A stretch of 64,000 bases of DNA from Qingshengfaniella alkalisoli. Its GTDB lineage: Bacteria; Pseudomonadota; Alphaproteobacteria; Rhodobacterales; Rhodobacteraceae. Location of the stretch: contig NZ_CP042265.1 in assembly GCF_007855645.1 (NCBI RefSeq), positions 186,001 to 250,000 on the forward strand, read 5' to 3'. The position numbers and the translations under genes are program-made. The notes under the pieces were generated by a model, which made no database searches, had not been told where the DNA came from, and worked only from the letters and a program-made list of their open reading frames with translations. Each line of letters opens with the position of its first letter. The first letter of the stretch is position 1. Shown in pieces: positions 1 to 7,878 of the stretch.

Positions 1-737
1 GCGGGTGCCCAGCCCGTCAGGGTGATGATCTCAAAACTTGCCACGACACGGTTGTCGTCTGCGGGATAGGATTGGGTGTATAGTTCCGCGGCTCGGCGAA
101 AAATGGCGCGGCGGGTTGCGATGCGGCGGCGATCGGCAAGTGCGTTGGTTTCTCCCATGGCGCGAAGATCGTGCATGAGGTGGAATATGTCACGATAGCT
201 GACATCATGGATCACGCTGTCGGCTACGGGCAGTGCGAAGCCGGCCCTTTGCAGCAACGCACCCAGATCCCGTATCTCTCCCATCGGCAGAACGCGTGGA
301 GACATACCACCCATCACCTCGCTTTCTGCTTGTCCAAGCGTGGCGCGCAGCTCCTGCAGTGTGCGACCACCGAACGTTGTCGCCAGAAACAATCCGTCGG
401 GCTGAAGCGCGCGACGCGACTGGATCAGTTGACCTACCGGATCATCCGCCCAATGCAGGGATAACCCGTGGATCACCAGGTCGTGTGCGCCCTCGGCGAG
501 ATCGAGCACGTCTTCATCAGCAACTATGCGGGCCTCAGGGAGCAGGGGTCGCCAGGTTTCCGGAAAACCGGTGACGATGGCAGGTTGTATAAACTTCCTG
601 TTAACCTCTGACAGCCTTTCCTTAAGCTCGGACATAGCTTGTTCATGAAGGAAGCAGGCCGACAATGTGCTGCTTGCCGCGCGCGCGCGGTTACGCGACA
701 GGGCGTTGCGATCGGTCAGGCGGCGAGGTTGGCTCAC
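1..737 (-). CDS. SAM-dependent methyltransferase, NDUFAF5/BioC-like (partial, runs off left end)
   Basis: The frame is open from a GTG at 737 to the window edge, giving at least 245 residues without its C-terminus. AAGGACG lies about 6 bases before the GTG. The protein starts with an arginine-rich segment (RNALSRNRARAAS). It continues with a methyltransferase-like fold: DLVIHGLSLHWADDP near residue 90, a post-motif helix, and LRAMGETNAL near residue 190. This NxL-type segment is typical of the class that includes mitochondrial NDUFAF5 and bacterial BioC-like proteins. The usual glycine-rich SAM loop is poorly conserved (PAIVTGFPETW). Mitochondrial NDUFAF5 hydroxylates an arginine of a complex I subunit; the bacterial role is not established. 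It is divergent from comF, separated by 39 bases. Confidence 0.75.
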   Translation of the reverse strand, partial: MSQPRRLTDRNALSRNRARAASSTLSACFLHEQAMSELKERLSEVNRKFIQPAIVTGFPETWRPLLPEARIVADEDVLDLAEGAHDLVIHGLSLHWADDPVGQLIQSRRALQPDGLFLATTFGGRTLQELRATLGQAESEVMGGMSPRVLPMGEIRDLGALLQRAGFALPVADSVIHDVSYRDIFHLMHDLRAMGETNALADRRRIATRRAIFRRAAELYTQSYPADDNRVVASFEIITLTGWAP

Positions 738-776
738 GGGTTCGTCCTTGAAGTTCAGCCGTTCATTTAATGGTGT

Positions 777-1502
777 TTGCCCGTGTTGAAAACCGCCCGG
801 AAGCTGATCTTTCCTGACCAATGCCTGAGTTGCGGTGAGCTTGTGCAAGGCGATAGCGGCCTATGTGGTCCCTGCTGGGGAAGAACGCCGTTCATACTGG
901 GACCGACCTGCGATCTATGTGGGGTGCCGTTGATGGGAAGCGATCCGGGCCGGTCCGTGCTATGCGATGAGTGTCATCAAATGGCACGGCCTTGGACGAA
1001 GGGCCGATCCGTCATGGTCTATCAGGGGGAAGCGCGGCGGTTGATCCTTGGGTTGAAGCATGGTGACCGGCAGGAATTGGCACCCGCGATGGGGCGATGG
1101 ATGGCCGCACGCGCGGAACCGCTGATGCAGCCGAATATGCTTGTTGTTCCGGTCCCGTTGCACTGGAAGCGATTATTAAAGCGCAAGTACAATCAGGCGG
1201 CCTTACTGTCCCATCATTTGGCGCGAGCGTCAGGGCTGAAGACGTGTCCCGATCTATTGACCCGTTGCGTGCATACGCGCCCACAGGATGACATCGGTGT
1301 GGATGCCCGTTTCGCCAATCTTTCGGGTGCCATTGCCGTTCATCCCAAACGCTGCGAGCGTGTAGAAGGGCGAAGCGTGTTGCTGGTCGATGATGTGATG
1401 ACCTCGGGCGCGACCTTAACGGCCTGCGCGAATGTGTGTTTGTCGGCAGGCGCATCAGAAGTTCACGTAATGACACTGGCACGTGTGAGCTTGGAGGCAT
1501 AA
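777..1502 (+). CDS. comF: ComF family phosphoribosyltransferase-like protein
   Basis: This 241-residue protein has an N-terminal double zinc finger (CLSCGEL..CGPCW, CDLCGVPL..CDECH, residues about 17-65). The C-terminal type I phosphoribosyltransferase domain carries the PRPP-binding signature VLLVDDVMTSGAT near residue 200. ComF proteins are linked to DNA uptake in naturally competent bacteria, but many family members have no shown role in transformation. The start used is TTG at 777; a GTG two codons downstream (783) is equally possible, because no strong ribosome-binding site distinguishes them. Grx and nitrilase-family genes follow on the same strand and probably form one transcription unit. 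Confidence 0.88.
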   Translation: MPVLKTARKLIFPDQCLSCGELVQGDSGLCGPCWGRTPFILGPTCDLCGVPLMGSDPGRSVLCDECHQMARPWTKGRSVMVYQGEARRLILGLKHGDRQELAPAMGRWMAARAEPLMQPNMLVVPVPLHWKRLLKRKYNQAALLSHHLARASGLKTCPDLLTRCVHTRPQDDIGVDARFANLSGAIAVHPKRCERVEGRSVLLVDDVMTSGATLTACANVCLSAGASEVHVMTLARVSLEA

Positions 1503-1529
1503 GTCTGTGCGCAACGCATACCGGAGAAA

Positions 1530-1790
1530 ATGATGCAGTCAGTCGAGATTTATACAAAGCCCCTTTGCGGATTTTGCCATGCGGCCAAACGTCTGCTTGA
1601 TGGAAAGAATGTCAGCTACGCCGAAGTGGATCTGAGCAAGCAACCAGATAAGCGACAGGAAATGCTGGGTCGTTCGGGTGGACGCCATACGGTTCCGCAG
1701 ATTTTCATCGGCGCGACGCATGTGGGTGGCTGCGATGATCTGTTCGCGCTGGAGCAGTCGGGCAAGCTCGACAAGTTGCTGGCGGGTTGA
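1530..1790 (+). CDS. grxC: Glutaredoxin 3
   Basis: This 86-residue single-domain dithiol glutaredoxin reduces disulfides with glutathione in the cytoplasm. It has the active site CGFC at residues 13-16 (KPLCGFCHAAK), the cis-proline TVPQIFI and the glycine pair HVGGCDD that contacts glutathione. GGAGAA lies 4 bases before the ATG at 1530; a second ATG directly follows it. The stop codon is two bases before the start of the next gene, so the two are probably translated in a coupled way. Confidence 0.95.
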   Translation: MMQSVEIYTKPLCGFCHAAKRLLDGKNVSYAEVDLSKQPDKRQEMLGRSGGRHTVPQIFIGATHVGGCDDLFALEQSGKLDKLLAG

Positions 1791-1792
1791 TC

Positions 1793-2623
1793 ATGCGCGC
1801 GGCCCTTCTTCAACTTACGAGTTCCGATCAGCCGGAGGAGAACCTCGAGGCCGTTCTCGCGCTTGTTGATCAGGCGGTTGCAGGTGGTGCCGATCTTGTT
1901 CTGACGCCGGAGGTGACGAATTGCGTGTCTGCCAGCCGTAAGCATCAGCACGAGGTTCTGAAATCCGAGAACGATGACATCGTGTTGGCGGGGCTAAGGA
2001 ACGCGGCGCGGACCAAGCGCATCTCTATCGTGGTGGGGTCGCTTGCGGTCAAGACCGACGATCCAGATGGACGCTTCGCGAACCGGTGTTTCGTGATCGG
2101 ATCGGATGGAACAATTCGTGCCCGCTATGACAAGATCCACATGTTCGACGTGCAGATTTCGGACAGCGAGACCTACCGTGAATCCGATGGGTTTCGACCC
2201 GGCGGGCACGCGGTGACGGTCGATGTCGCGGGTGCGACGCTGGGTTTGTCGATTTGTTACGACATACGGTTTGCGGCGCTGTATCGGGCGCTGGCAAAGG
2301 CCGGCGCGCAGGTTCTGACGGTGCCCGCTGCGTTTTCACCGGTGACGGGAGCAGCACATTGGCACAGCTTGCTGCGCGCGCGGGCGATCGAGACCGGGTG
2401 CTATGTGCTTGCCCCGGCGCAAACAGGTGCGCATCCGCACAGTCTGGGGCGGGAAAGGTCAACCTATGGTCACAGCCTTGCCGTGTCCCCTTGGGGCGAT
2501 ATCATAGCGGATGCAGGGACCGTTACGGGTGTCACTTTCGTCGATCTGGATTTGTCAGAGGTCGAACAGGCGCGTCGCCGGGTGCCGGCACTGGATCATG
2601 ATCGCCCGTTCGTCGTGAGCTGA
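1793..2623 (+). CDS. Carbon-nitrogen hydrolase (Nit/omega-amidase type)
   Basis: This is a 276-residue nitrilase-superfamily enzyme. The Glu-Lys-Cys triad is visible: Glu in VLTPEVTN, Lys in RYDKIHMFDV and Cys in LSICYDIRF. The family branch (Nit1/Nit2-like) hydrolyses deaminated glutathione or 2-oxoglutaramate-type amides, and neighbouring grxC fits a glutathione-related housekeeping role, although the exact substrate is inferred. The ATG at 1793 is preferred over an upstream TTG (1787), which sits inside the grxC stop region. The usual next gene in this order would be transcribed the same way, but here ubiG is convergent, four bases away. Confidence 0.9.
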   Translation: MRAALLQLTSSDQPEENLEAVLALVDQAVAGGADLVLTPEVTNCVSASRKHQHEVLKSENDDIVLAGLRNAARTKRISIVVGSLAVKTDDPDGRFANRCFVIGSDGTIRARYDKIHMFDVQISDSETYRESDGFRPGGHAVTVDVAGATLGLSICYDIRFAALYRALAKAGAQVLTVPAAFSPVTGAAHWHSLLRARAIETGCYVLAPAQTGAHPHSLGRERSTYGHSLAVSPWGDIIADAGTVTGVTFVDLDLSEVEQARRRVPALDHDRPFVVS

Positions 2624-2627
2624 ACCG

Positions 2628-3377
2628 TCAATTCGGGCGCAGGCTGGTCGTGACGTAGTTAACCGACAGGTCGTTTGATGATAGCGACCATCGCCATGTA
2701 ATCGGGTTGAAGACCATGCCTTTGCGATCAACGGGATCGAGACCGGTCTTTTCAATCATGCCGAATAACTCGTCCGGTGTAATGAATTTGTGCCAGTCAT
2801 GTGTGCCCTTGGGAAGCCAGCGCATCACCCATTCCGCGCCTATGATACCCAGGGCGAAACTCTTGGGCGTCCGGTTGAGAGTTGATGCCACCATCAACCC
2901 GCCGGGTTTCAACAGCGAATGGCAGGTTTGAAGGAAAGCTTGCGGTTCGGCGACATGCTCGATCACTTCCATGTTCAGCACGACGTCGAAGCGCTCGTCC
3001 GCGTCGGCCAGGGCTTCGGCTGTGGTGTGTCGGTAGTCGATATCGAGCCCGCATTGCTCAGCATGGACACGCGCGACCGGGATGTTCCGTTCGGCAGCGT
3101 CCGCACCAACGACATCTGCTCCCAGCCTTGCCATAGGTTCTGAGAGCAACCCCCCTCCGCAGCCGATGTCCAGTAAACGCAGGCCTTTGAACGGCGCTTC
3201 ATTACGCAGATCCCGTCCGAATTCGGTGGCGATCTGGCTTGCGATGTAGTCCAGCCGACAGGGGTTGAGCATGTGCAAAGGTTTGAACTTACCCTTCGGA
3301 TCCCACCAATCGGCGGCCATGGCTTCGAACTTCGCGACTTCGTCTGGGTCGATGCTGCTGGCAGTGTCGCGTGTCAT
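2628..3377 (-). CDS. ubiG: Ubiquinone biosynthesis O-methyltransferase UbiG
   Basis: This 249-residue class I methyltransferase acts on both O-methylation steps of ubiquinone biosynthesis. It has a strong SAM-binding loop, [15 protein letters not shown], followed by acidic VVGADAAE. Family features also include MEVIEHV and the NPITWRW segment near the C-terminus. The ATG at 3377 follows AAAGGACCGCC; a longer frame to 3404 lacks a better start. It is divergent from pip with 63 bases between starts. Confidence 0.95.
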   Translation of the reverse strand: MTRDTASSIDPDEVAKFEAMAADWWDPKGKFKPLHMLNPCRLDYIASQIATEFGRDLRNEAPFKGLRLLDIGCGGGLLSEPMARLGADVVGADAAERNIPVARVHAEQCGLDIDYRHTTAEALADADERFDVVLNMEVIEHVAEPQAFLQTCHSLLKPGGLMVASTLNRTPKSFALGIIGAEWVMRWLPKGTHDWHKFITPDELFGMIEKTGLDPVDRKGMVFNPITWRWSLSSNDLSVNYVTTSLRPN

Positions 3378-3440
3378 TGGCGGTCCTTTTCTTCTATCAG
3401 GCATATGGCGGGCGGGCTATTGCGCCTATATAGTCGTCTT

Positions 3441-4430
3441 ATGGAACAATTCGCAGGTTCAAAACCGGTTTCCAGCCTTCTGTATCCCGCGCTCAATCCG
3501 TTTTCGCAACGGATGCTCGAAGTTGGCGACGGGCACCAGATCTATGTGGAGCAATGCGGCAATCCGGAAGGTTTGCCGGTCGTGGTGTTGCATGGTGGCC
3601 CGGGCGGAGGATGCAGCCCGACGATGCGCCGCTATTTCGATCCGGCGGTTTACCGCATCATCCTGTTTGACCAGCGCGGCTGCGGTCGATCCAAGCCGCA
3701 TGCAAGCGTCGAAGCAAACACGACCTGGCATCTTGTGGCGGATATCGAGCGTATCCGTGAAACGCTGGGGCTGGATCGGTGGATGGTGTTCGGTGGCAGT
3801 TGGGGCGCAACGCTTGCGCTGATCTACGCACAGGCCCATCCCGACCGCGTTGCCTATCTCGCGCTGCGGGGGGTGTTTTTGATGACGCAAAGCGAGTTGG
3901 ACTGGTTCTATGCGGGCGGAGTGGGAAGGTTCTGGCCCGATGTCTGGGAACGATTCGTCGATCCGATTCCCGTATCCGAGCGCGACGACTTGATCGCAGC
4001 CTATCACCGGCGGTTGTTCAGCGGTGATCTTGTAACGGAAACACGATTTGCGCGGCTTTGGGCCGGTTGGGAAAACGCGCTCGCGTCCATCGGCAACGAC
4101 GGTGCAGCGGCCGAGGGTCCCGCGGAATACGCGCGGGCCTTCGCACGGTTGGAAAATCACTACTTCACGAACGCTGGATTCTTGCGGGAGGATGACCAGA
4201 TTGTGAAGAACATGCACAAGATTCGCCACATTCCGGCGAAGGTCGTGCAGGGACGTTTTGACATGATCTGTCCGCCCATGGCCGCGTGGCGACTGACGCA
4301 GAACTGGCCCGGAGCCGAGCTCAAGCTTATCCCTCTGGCGGGTCATGCGCTGTCGGAGCCGGGGATTAGCGCCGAGTTGGTCAAGACGATGGACAGCTTG
4401 CGTCGTAAGGGAAACGTGCTGGGGCTTTAG
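3441..4430 (+). CDS. pip: Prolyl aminopeptidase (proline iminopeptidase)
   Basis: This 329-residue alpha/beta hydrolase of peptidase family S33 removes N-terminal proline from peptides. It has the oxyanion motif HGGPGGGCSP, the DQRGCGRS segment and the nucleophile elbow GGSWGATLAL. The C-terminal Asp lies in VQGRFDMICP and the His in LAGHALSEP. The ATG at 3441 is chosen because it gives the family N-terminus (LYPALNPFSQRML); the frame extends upstream to 3273 over the ubiG start region, which is unlikely to be coding. The stop overlaps the remnant of a DUF1992 gene on the other strand. Confidence 0.95.
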   Translation: MEQFAGSKPVSSLLYPALNPFSQRMLEVGDGHQIYVEQCGNPEGLPVVVLHGGPGGGCSPTMRRYFDPAVYRIILFDQRGCGRSKPHASVEANTTWHLVADIERIRETLGLDRWMVFGGSWGATLALIYAQAHPDRVAYLALRGVFLMTQSELDWFYAGGVGRFWPDVWERFVDPIPVSERDDLIAAYHRRLFSGDLVTETRFARLWAGWENALASIGNDGAAAEGPAEYARAFARLENHYFTNAGFLREDDQIVKNMHKIRHIPAKVVQGRFDMICPPMAAWRLTQNWPGAELKLIPLAGHALSEPGISAELVKTMDSLRRKGNVLGL

Positions 4431-4742
4431 CAGAAATGTGGCAAGGCCTCGATTGCGAGCGCCTGCCGGGTGTCCAAATCCTAAAGCGTTTTCATCTCCG
4501 CTTTTCGCGCGTCCGGTTCTGTCAGTGCGGCCAAACGGGATCTCGATGCGGTGATCTGTTTTTTTTCAGGCCCACGACAAGCGATTTAAGCGGGATTCCG
4601 TCATTGCCCTGTCGAGCAACGCGTCCTTCGGATCGTGCAAGTTGCGCAGTGGTTGTCCCGCTCCCGGAAGGTTGTCGAATGCGCCCTCTGCTTCCGCTTT
4701 ACGCATCGCTTCATCAATGACGGAATTGAGTGGATGAGACAT
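4427..4742 (-). pseudogene. Decayed DUF1992 (DnaJC28-type) protein gene
   Basis: Reading leftward from an ATG at 4742, the first 52 codons match the DUF1992 signature (a helix, then GAFDNLPGAGQPL, then HDPKDALLDRAM). The frame then hits TGA at 4566-4568. Family-like sequence resumes in a second frame (KSLVVGLKK) and, after a run of eight adenines, in a third frame (QITASRSRLAALTEPDARKAE). That frame reaches TAG at 4481-4483, and beyond it family-like residues continue to TAA at 4427-4429. Two single-base losses plus a nonsense change explain the pattern. No intact frame covers the domain, so this is called a pseudogene. The family's function is poorly known. Confidence 0.75.
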
Positions 4743-4747
4743 GGCCG

Positions 4748-4856
4748 TGATCCGCTAACGCGTGATCATGAAGTAACCCCATTTAGAACCCGCTCAAGAT
4801 GGACCTGTACGGAAAGCGGATCATGTCAATCGTGCGACCCACAGGGCGGGTTCTAA
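4748..4856. repeat. Two interleaved inverted repeats upstream of rimP
   Basis: TGATCCGC (4748-4755) is complementary to GCGGATCA (4816-4823). TTAGAACCCGC (4783-4793) is a perfect 11-base complement of GCGGGTTCTAA (4846-4856). The pairs are in A-B-A'-B' order, so they cannot both form as nested hairpins; a pseudoknot or two competing folds would result. No protein is encoded here. Function unknown. Confidence 0.45.
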
Positions 4857-4871
4857 GAATGATGGCGGGGC

Positions 4872-4900
4872 TTGCAAATCGGGAAAGGTCGCCGTATATG
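4872..4900 (+). promoter_or_regulatory. Promoter of the rimP-nusA-infB operon
   Basis: TTGCAA (4872-4877, preceded by C as in CTTGCA) is separated by exactly 17 bases from TATATG (4895-4900). This matches the alphaproteobacterial housekeeping pattern. Predicted transcription starts near 4907, leaving a leader of about 100 bases before rimP. Confidence 0.6.
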
Positions 4901-4922
4901 GCATTTCAACAGCGGCGCCGAA

Positions 4923-4979
4923 GGGTCTCCCCCCGAGGCACCACCGGGAAAGATCGACGGGCCGCGCGCCCGTTTTTTT
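4923..4979 (+). terminator. Leader hairpin and intrinsic terminator ahead of rimP
   Basis: Within the predicted leader, a first small hairpin can form (GGTCTC with GAG-GC-ACC, C-rich loop, 4924-4942). It is followed by ACGGGC (4957-4962) pairing with GCCCGT (4968-4973) around CGCGC, and then seven T residues (4973-4979). This is a textbook intrinsic terminator lying 26 bases before the rimP ATG and after the promoter, so it must be read through for operon expression. Attenuation or a short stable RNA is possible. Confidence 0.65.
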
Positions 4980-5005
4980 GTGTTTGAAGAAAGCCAGACC
5001 ATCCT

Positions 5006-5602
5006 ATGAGCGACCTGATCGCAAAAGCTGCAATCGACCGCCGCATGGCCGAGATCATCACACCGGTGATCGAGGACATGGGCTATGAACTGGTGCGCGT
5101 GCGCCTGCAGGGCGGCAAGACAAGCACCCTTCAGATTATGGCCGACCGTCCCGAAGGCGGGATCGAGGTCGATGACTGCGCCAAGATTTCAACGGCCGTT
5201 TCCGCAGTTCTCGATGTCGAGGACCCTTTGACTGACGCCTATACGCTTGAGGTGTCGAGCCCGGGCATTGACCGTCCGCTGACGCGCCTCAAGGATTTCG
5301 ACATGTGGCAGGGATACGAGGCCAAGGTCGAAACAACGGAAATGATCGACGGGCAGCGCCGCTTCAAAGGTGAGCTGGCTGGCGTGGAGGGGGACGAGAT
5401 CCTCATCACCATCCAGCAGAATGGCGAGCCGGTGACCATAGGACTGGAGTTCGAATGGCTTTCGGACGCCAAGCTTGTTTTGACCGACGATCTGATCAAG
5501 GAAATGCTGCGCCAGCGCAAGGACGCGGGCGTGGTCGATGAAACCGCTTTTGACGAGATCCAGACCGAGGATCCCGCAACCGAATCCCAGGACGAGGACT
5601 GA
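5006..5602 (+). CDS. rimP: Ribosome maturation factor RimP
   Basis: This 198-residue protein is needed for 30S subunit maturation. It has the N-terminal alpha/beta domain with the conserved [12 protein letters not shown] segment near residue 85 and the C-terminal SH3-like domain. An acidic tail of about 20 residues (ATESQDED) extends it beyond the usual length of around 150. It is first in the operon with nusA 4 bases downstream of its stop. A purine-rich GAAGAAAG precedes the ATG. Confidence 0.96.
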   Translation: MSDLIAKAAIDRRMAEIITPVIEDMGYELVRVRLQGGKTSTLQIMADRPEGGIEVDDCAKISTAVSAVLDVEDPLTDAYTLEVSSPGIDRPLTRLKDFDMWQGYEAKVETTEMIDGQRRFKGELAGVEGDEILITIQQNGEPVTIGLEFEWLSDAKLVLTDDLIKEMLRQRKDAGVVDETAFDEIQTEDPATESQDED

Positions 5603-5606
5603 AACC

Positions 5607-7223
5607 ATGGCAATCACCAGTGCAAACCAGCTGGAGCTGCTGCAAACCGCCGAGGCGGTCGCGCGGGAGAAGATGATCGACCCCGGCCTAGTGATCGAGG
5701 CCATGGAAGAAAGTCTCGCGCGGGCGGCCAAGTCGCGTTACGGCGCTGAAATGGACATCCGTGTGTCAATCGACCGCAAGACGGGCCGCGCGACATTCTC
5801 GCGCGTGCGGACTGTGGTCGAGGACGAGGAACTGGAAAACTATCAGTCTGAGCTTACAGTTGCGCAGGCCAAGCAGTATCTGGATAACCCCTCCATTGGG
5901 GACACGATCGTCGATGAGGTGCCACCGGTGGAGCTGGGCCGCATCGCTGCGCAGTCTGCCAAGCAGGTCATCCTGCAGAAGGTGCGCGAAGCGGAGCGTG
6001 AGCGTCAGTACGAGGAGTTCAAGGACCGCGCAGGCACGATCATCAATGGTCAGGTCAAGCGCGAGGAGTACGGCAACATCATTGTCGATATCGGCCGCGG
6101 TGAAGCTGTCCTGCGACGCAATGAAAAGATCGGACGTGAAAGCTATCGCCCGAATGATCGCATCCGCGTCTACATCAAGGACGTGCGGCGTGAGCCGCGT
6201 GGCCCTCAGATTTTCCTGAGCCGTACCGCGCCAGAGTTCATGGCAGAGCTGTTCAAGATGGAAGTGCCGGAAATCTACGACGGCATCATTGAAATCAAGG
6301 CTGTTGCTCGCGATCCGGGGTCGCGCGCTAAAATCGCTGTGATTTCCTATGATAGTTCCATCGATCCCGTTGGCGCTTGCGTTGGCATGCGCGGTAGCCG
6401 CGTGCAGGCCGTCGTTAACGAGCTTCAGGGCGAGAAGATCGACATCATTCCGTGGAACGAAGACCAGCCGACCTTCCTTGTAAACGCTTTGCAGCCGGCA
6501 GAAGTCAGCAAGGTTGTTCTGGATGAAGAAGCCGAGCGGATTGAGGTCGTTGTGCCGGACGACCAGTTGTCATTGGCGATTGGCCGCCGCGGCCAGAATG
6601 TGCGCCTGGCCAGTCAGTTGACTGGTCTTGACATTGACATCATGACCGAGGCGCAGGAAAGCGAACGTCGCCAGAAGGAATTCGCCGAGCGTACCACCCT
6701 GTTCATGGAAGCGCTTGACCTGGACGAATTCTTCGCGCAACTGCTGGTGTCCGAAGGTTTTTCCAACCTTGAAGAAGTCGCCTATGTTGAGTTGGACGAG
6801 CTTCTGGTTATCGACGGTGTGGATGAGGATACCGCGAACGAGCTTCAAGCTCGCGCCCGTGACTTCATCGAAGCAGTCAACAAGCAGGCCCTGGACAAGG
6901 CACGTGAGCTTGGCGTCGAGGACAGTCTGGTTGAATTCGATGGGTTGACACCCCAGATGATCTTGGCGCTGGCCGAGGATGGCGTGAAGACTCTCGAAGA
7001 CTTCGCGACCTGTGCCGACTGGGAACTGGCCGGTGGCTGGACGACGGTCGACGGGCAGCGGGTCAAGGATGACGGGGTTCTCGAAAAGTTTGATATGGGG
7101 CTGGAAGAAGCACAAAACCTTGTGATGACCGCTCGGGTACAACTTGGCTGGGTCGATCCTTCGGAGTTGGAGGCTGACGTCGAGGACGAAGCCCCGGAAA
7201 CATCGGAGGAAGAAGAGGCCTGA
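5607..7223 (+). CDS. nusA: Transcription termination/antitermination factor NusA
   Basis: This 538-residue RNA polymerase elongation factor has an N-terminal polymerase-binding domain (1-125) and an S1 domain from about residue 135 (GQVKREEYGNIIVDIGRGE). It has two KH modules, with GACVGMRGSRVQAV near 255 and AIGRRGQNVRLAS near 324. C-terminal helix-hairpin repeats follow, and the protein ends in an acidic run (EAPETSEEEEA). The frame is open 23 codons upstream, inside rimP, but the ATG at 5607 matches the family N-terminus. In this operon NusA may act on the upstream leader terminator, which would give autoregulation (inference). Confidence 0.96.
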   Translation: MAITSANQLELLQTAEAVAREKMIDPGLVIEAMEESLARAAKSRYGAEMDIRVSIDRKTGRATFSRVRTVVEDEELENYQSELTVAQAKQYLDNPSIGDTIVDEVPPVELGRIAAQSAKQVILQKVREAERERQYEEFKDRAGTIINGQVKREEYGNIIVDIGRGEAVLRRNEKIGRESYRPNDRIRVYIKDVRREPRGPQIFLSRTAPEFMAELFKMEVPEIYDGIIEIKAVARDPGSRAKIAVISYDSSIDPVGACVGMRGSRVQAVVNELQGEKIDIIPWNEDQPTFLVNALQPAEVSKVVLDEEAERIEVVVPDDQLSLAIGRRGQNVRLASQLTGLDIDIMTEAQESERRQKEFAERTTLFMEALDLDEFFAQLLVSEGFSNLEEVAYVELDELLVIDGVDEDTANELQARARDFIEAVNKQALDKARELGVEDSLVEFDGLTPQMILALAEDGVKTLEDFATCADWELAGGWTTVDGQRVKDDGVLEKFDMGLEEAQNLVMTARVQLGWVDPSELEADVEDEAPETSEEEEA

Positions 7224-7242
7224 TCCAAGGGTCTCGAACCAG

Positions 7243-7878
7243 ATGACCCGAGGTGGACGCATATCCGACCGGACAGAACCGGAGCGCAAGTGCATAGTCA
7301 CAGGCGAAACGGGCCCGAAATCCGGGCTTATCCGGTTTGTTGTCGGGCCCGACGCGCAGATCGTTCCGGACATTCTGGGGCGCCTGCCAGGGCGGGGAAT
7401 TTACGTTTCGGCGGATCGGTCGGCTCTTGAGGCTGCTGTCAAGAAGCGTATGTTTGCGCGCGGAGCGAAACAGCAGGTGACCTTGCCGGACGATCTGGTG
7501 CGGGACACGGAACTGGGTTTGGCGCACCGCGTCGTGGATTTGATTTCCCTGGCGCGCAAAGCCGGGCAGGCCGTGGCAGGCTATGAGAAGGTCAAGTCCT
7601 GGCTGGAAACGGAACGTGCCGCGGTCTTGTTGCAGGCAAGCGACGGATCGGAGCGCGGAAAATCGAAACTTCGTCCGCCGCGAGGGGCCGAACGCCACAT
7701 TACGACGTTGACAGCGTCTGAATTGGGTTTGGCTTTCGGGCGGGAAAATGTGATACATGGCGCGCTTGCGGGTGGTGGACTCACACAGCGTGTTGTAGAG
7801 GAAGCCGCACGGCTATCAGCCTTGCGCGTAAAGCACGGCGGGGAACGCCCCGTCGGGAAGGGTACGACGACCAGATGA
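7243..7878 (+). CDS. YlxR-YlxQ fusion, RNA-binding protein
   Basis: This 211-residue protein joins two domains that are separate genes in Firmicutes. Residues about 10-90 form a YlxR (DUF448) domain with [19 protein letters not shown] and [11 protein letters not shown]. Residues about 95-195 form an L7Ae/L30e-like domain ([18 protein letters not shown]). Both folds bind RNA, and the genes sit between nusA and infB in many bacteria. The ATG at 7243 is preferred; the open frame back to 7144 overlaps nusA. The stop overlaps the infB start (ATGA). Confidence 0.9.
   Translation: MTRGGRISDRTEPERKCIVTGETGPKSGLIRFVVGPDAQIVPDILGRLPGRGIYVSADRSALEAAVKKRMFARGAKQQVTLPDDLVRDTELGLAHRVVDLISLARKAGQAVAGYEKVKSWLETERAAVLLQASDGSERGKSKLRPPRGAERHITTLTASELGLAFGRENVIHGALAGGGLTQRVVEEAARLSALRVKHGGERPVGKGTTTR

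Noticed and set aside
4436-4987. Plus-strand frames between pip and rimP
   Set aside because: They lie opposite the DUF1992 remnant, over inverted repeats, promoter and terminator. Composition (many Arg, Cys, Pro) is not coding-like.
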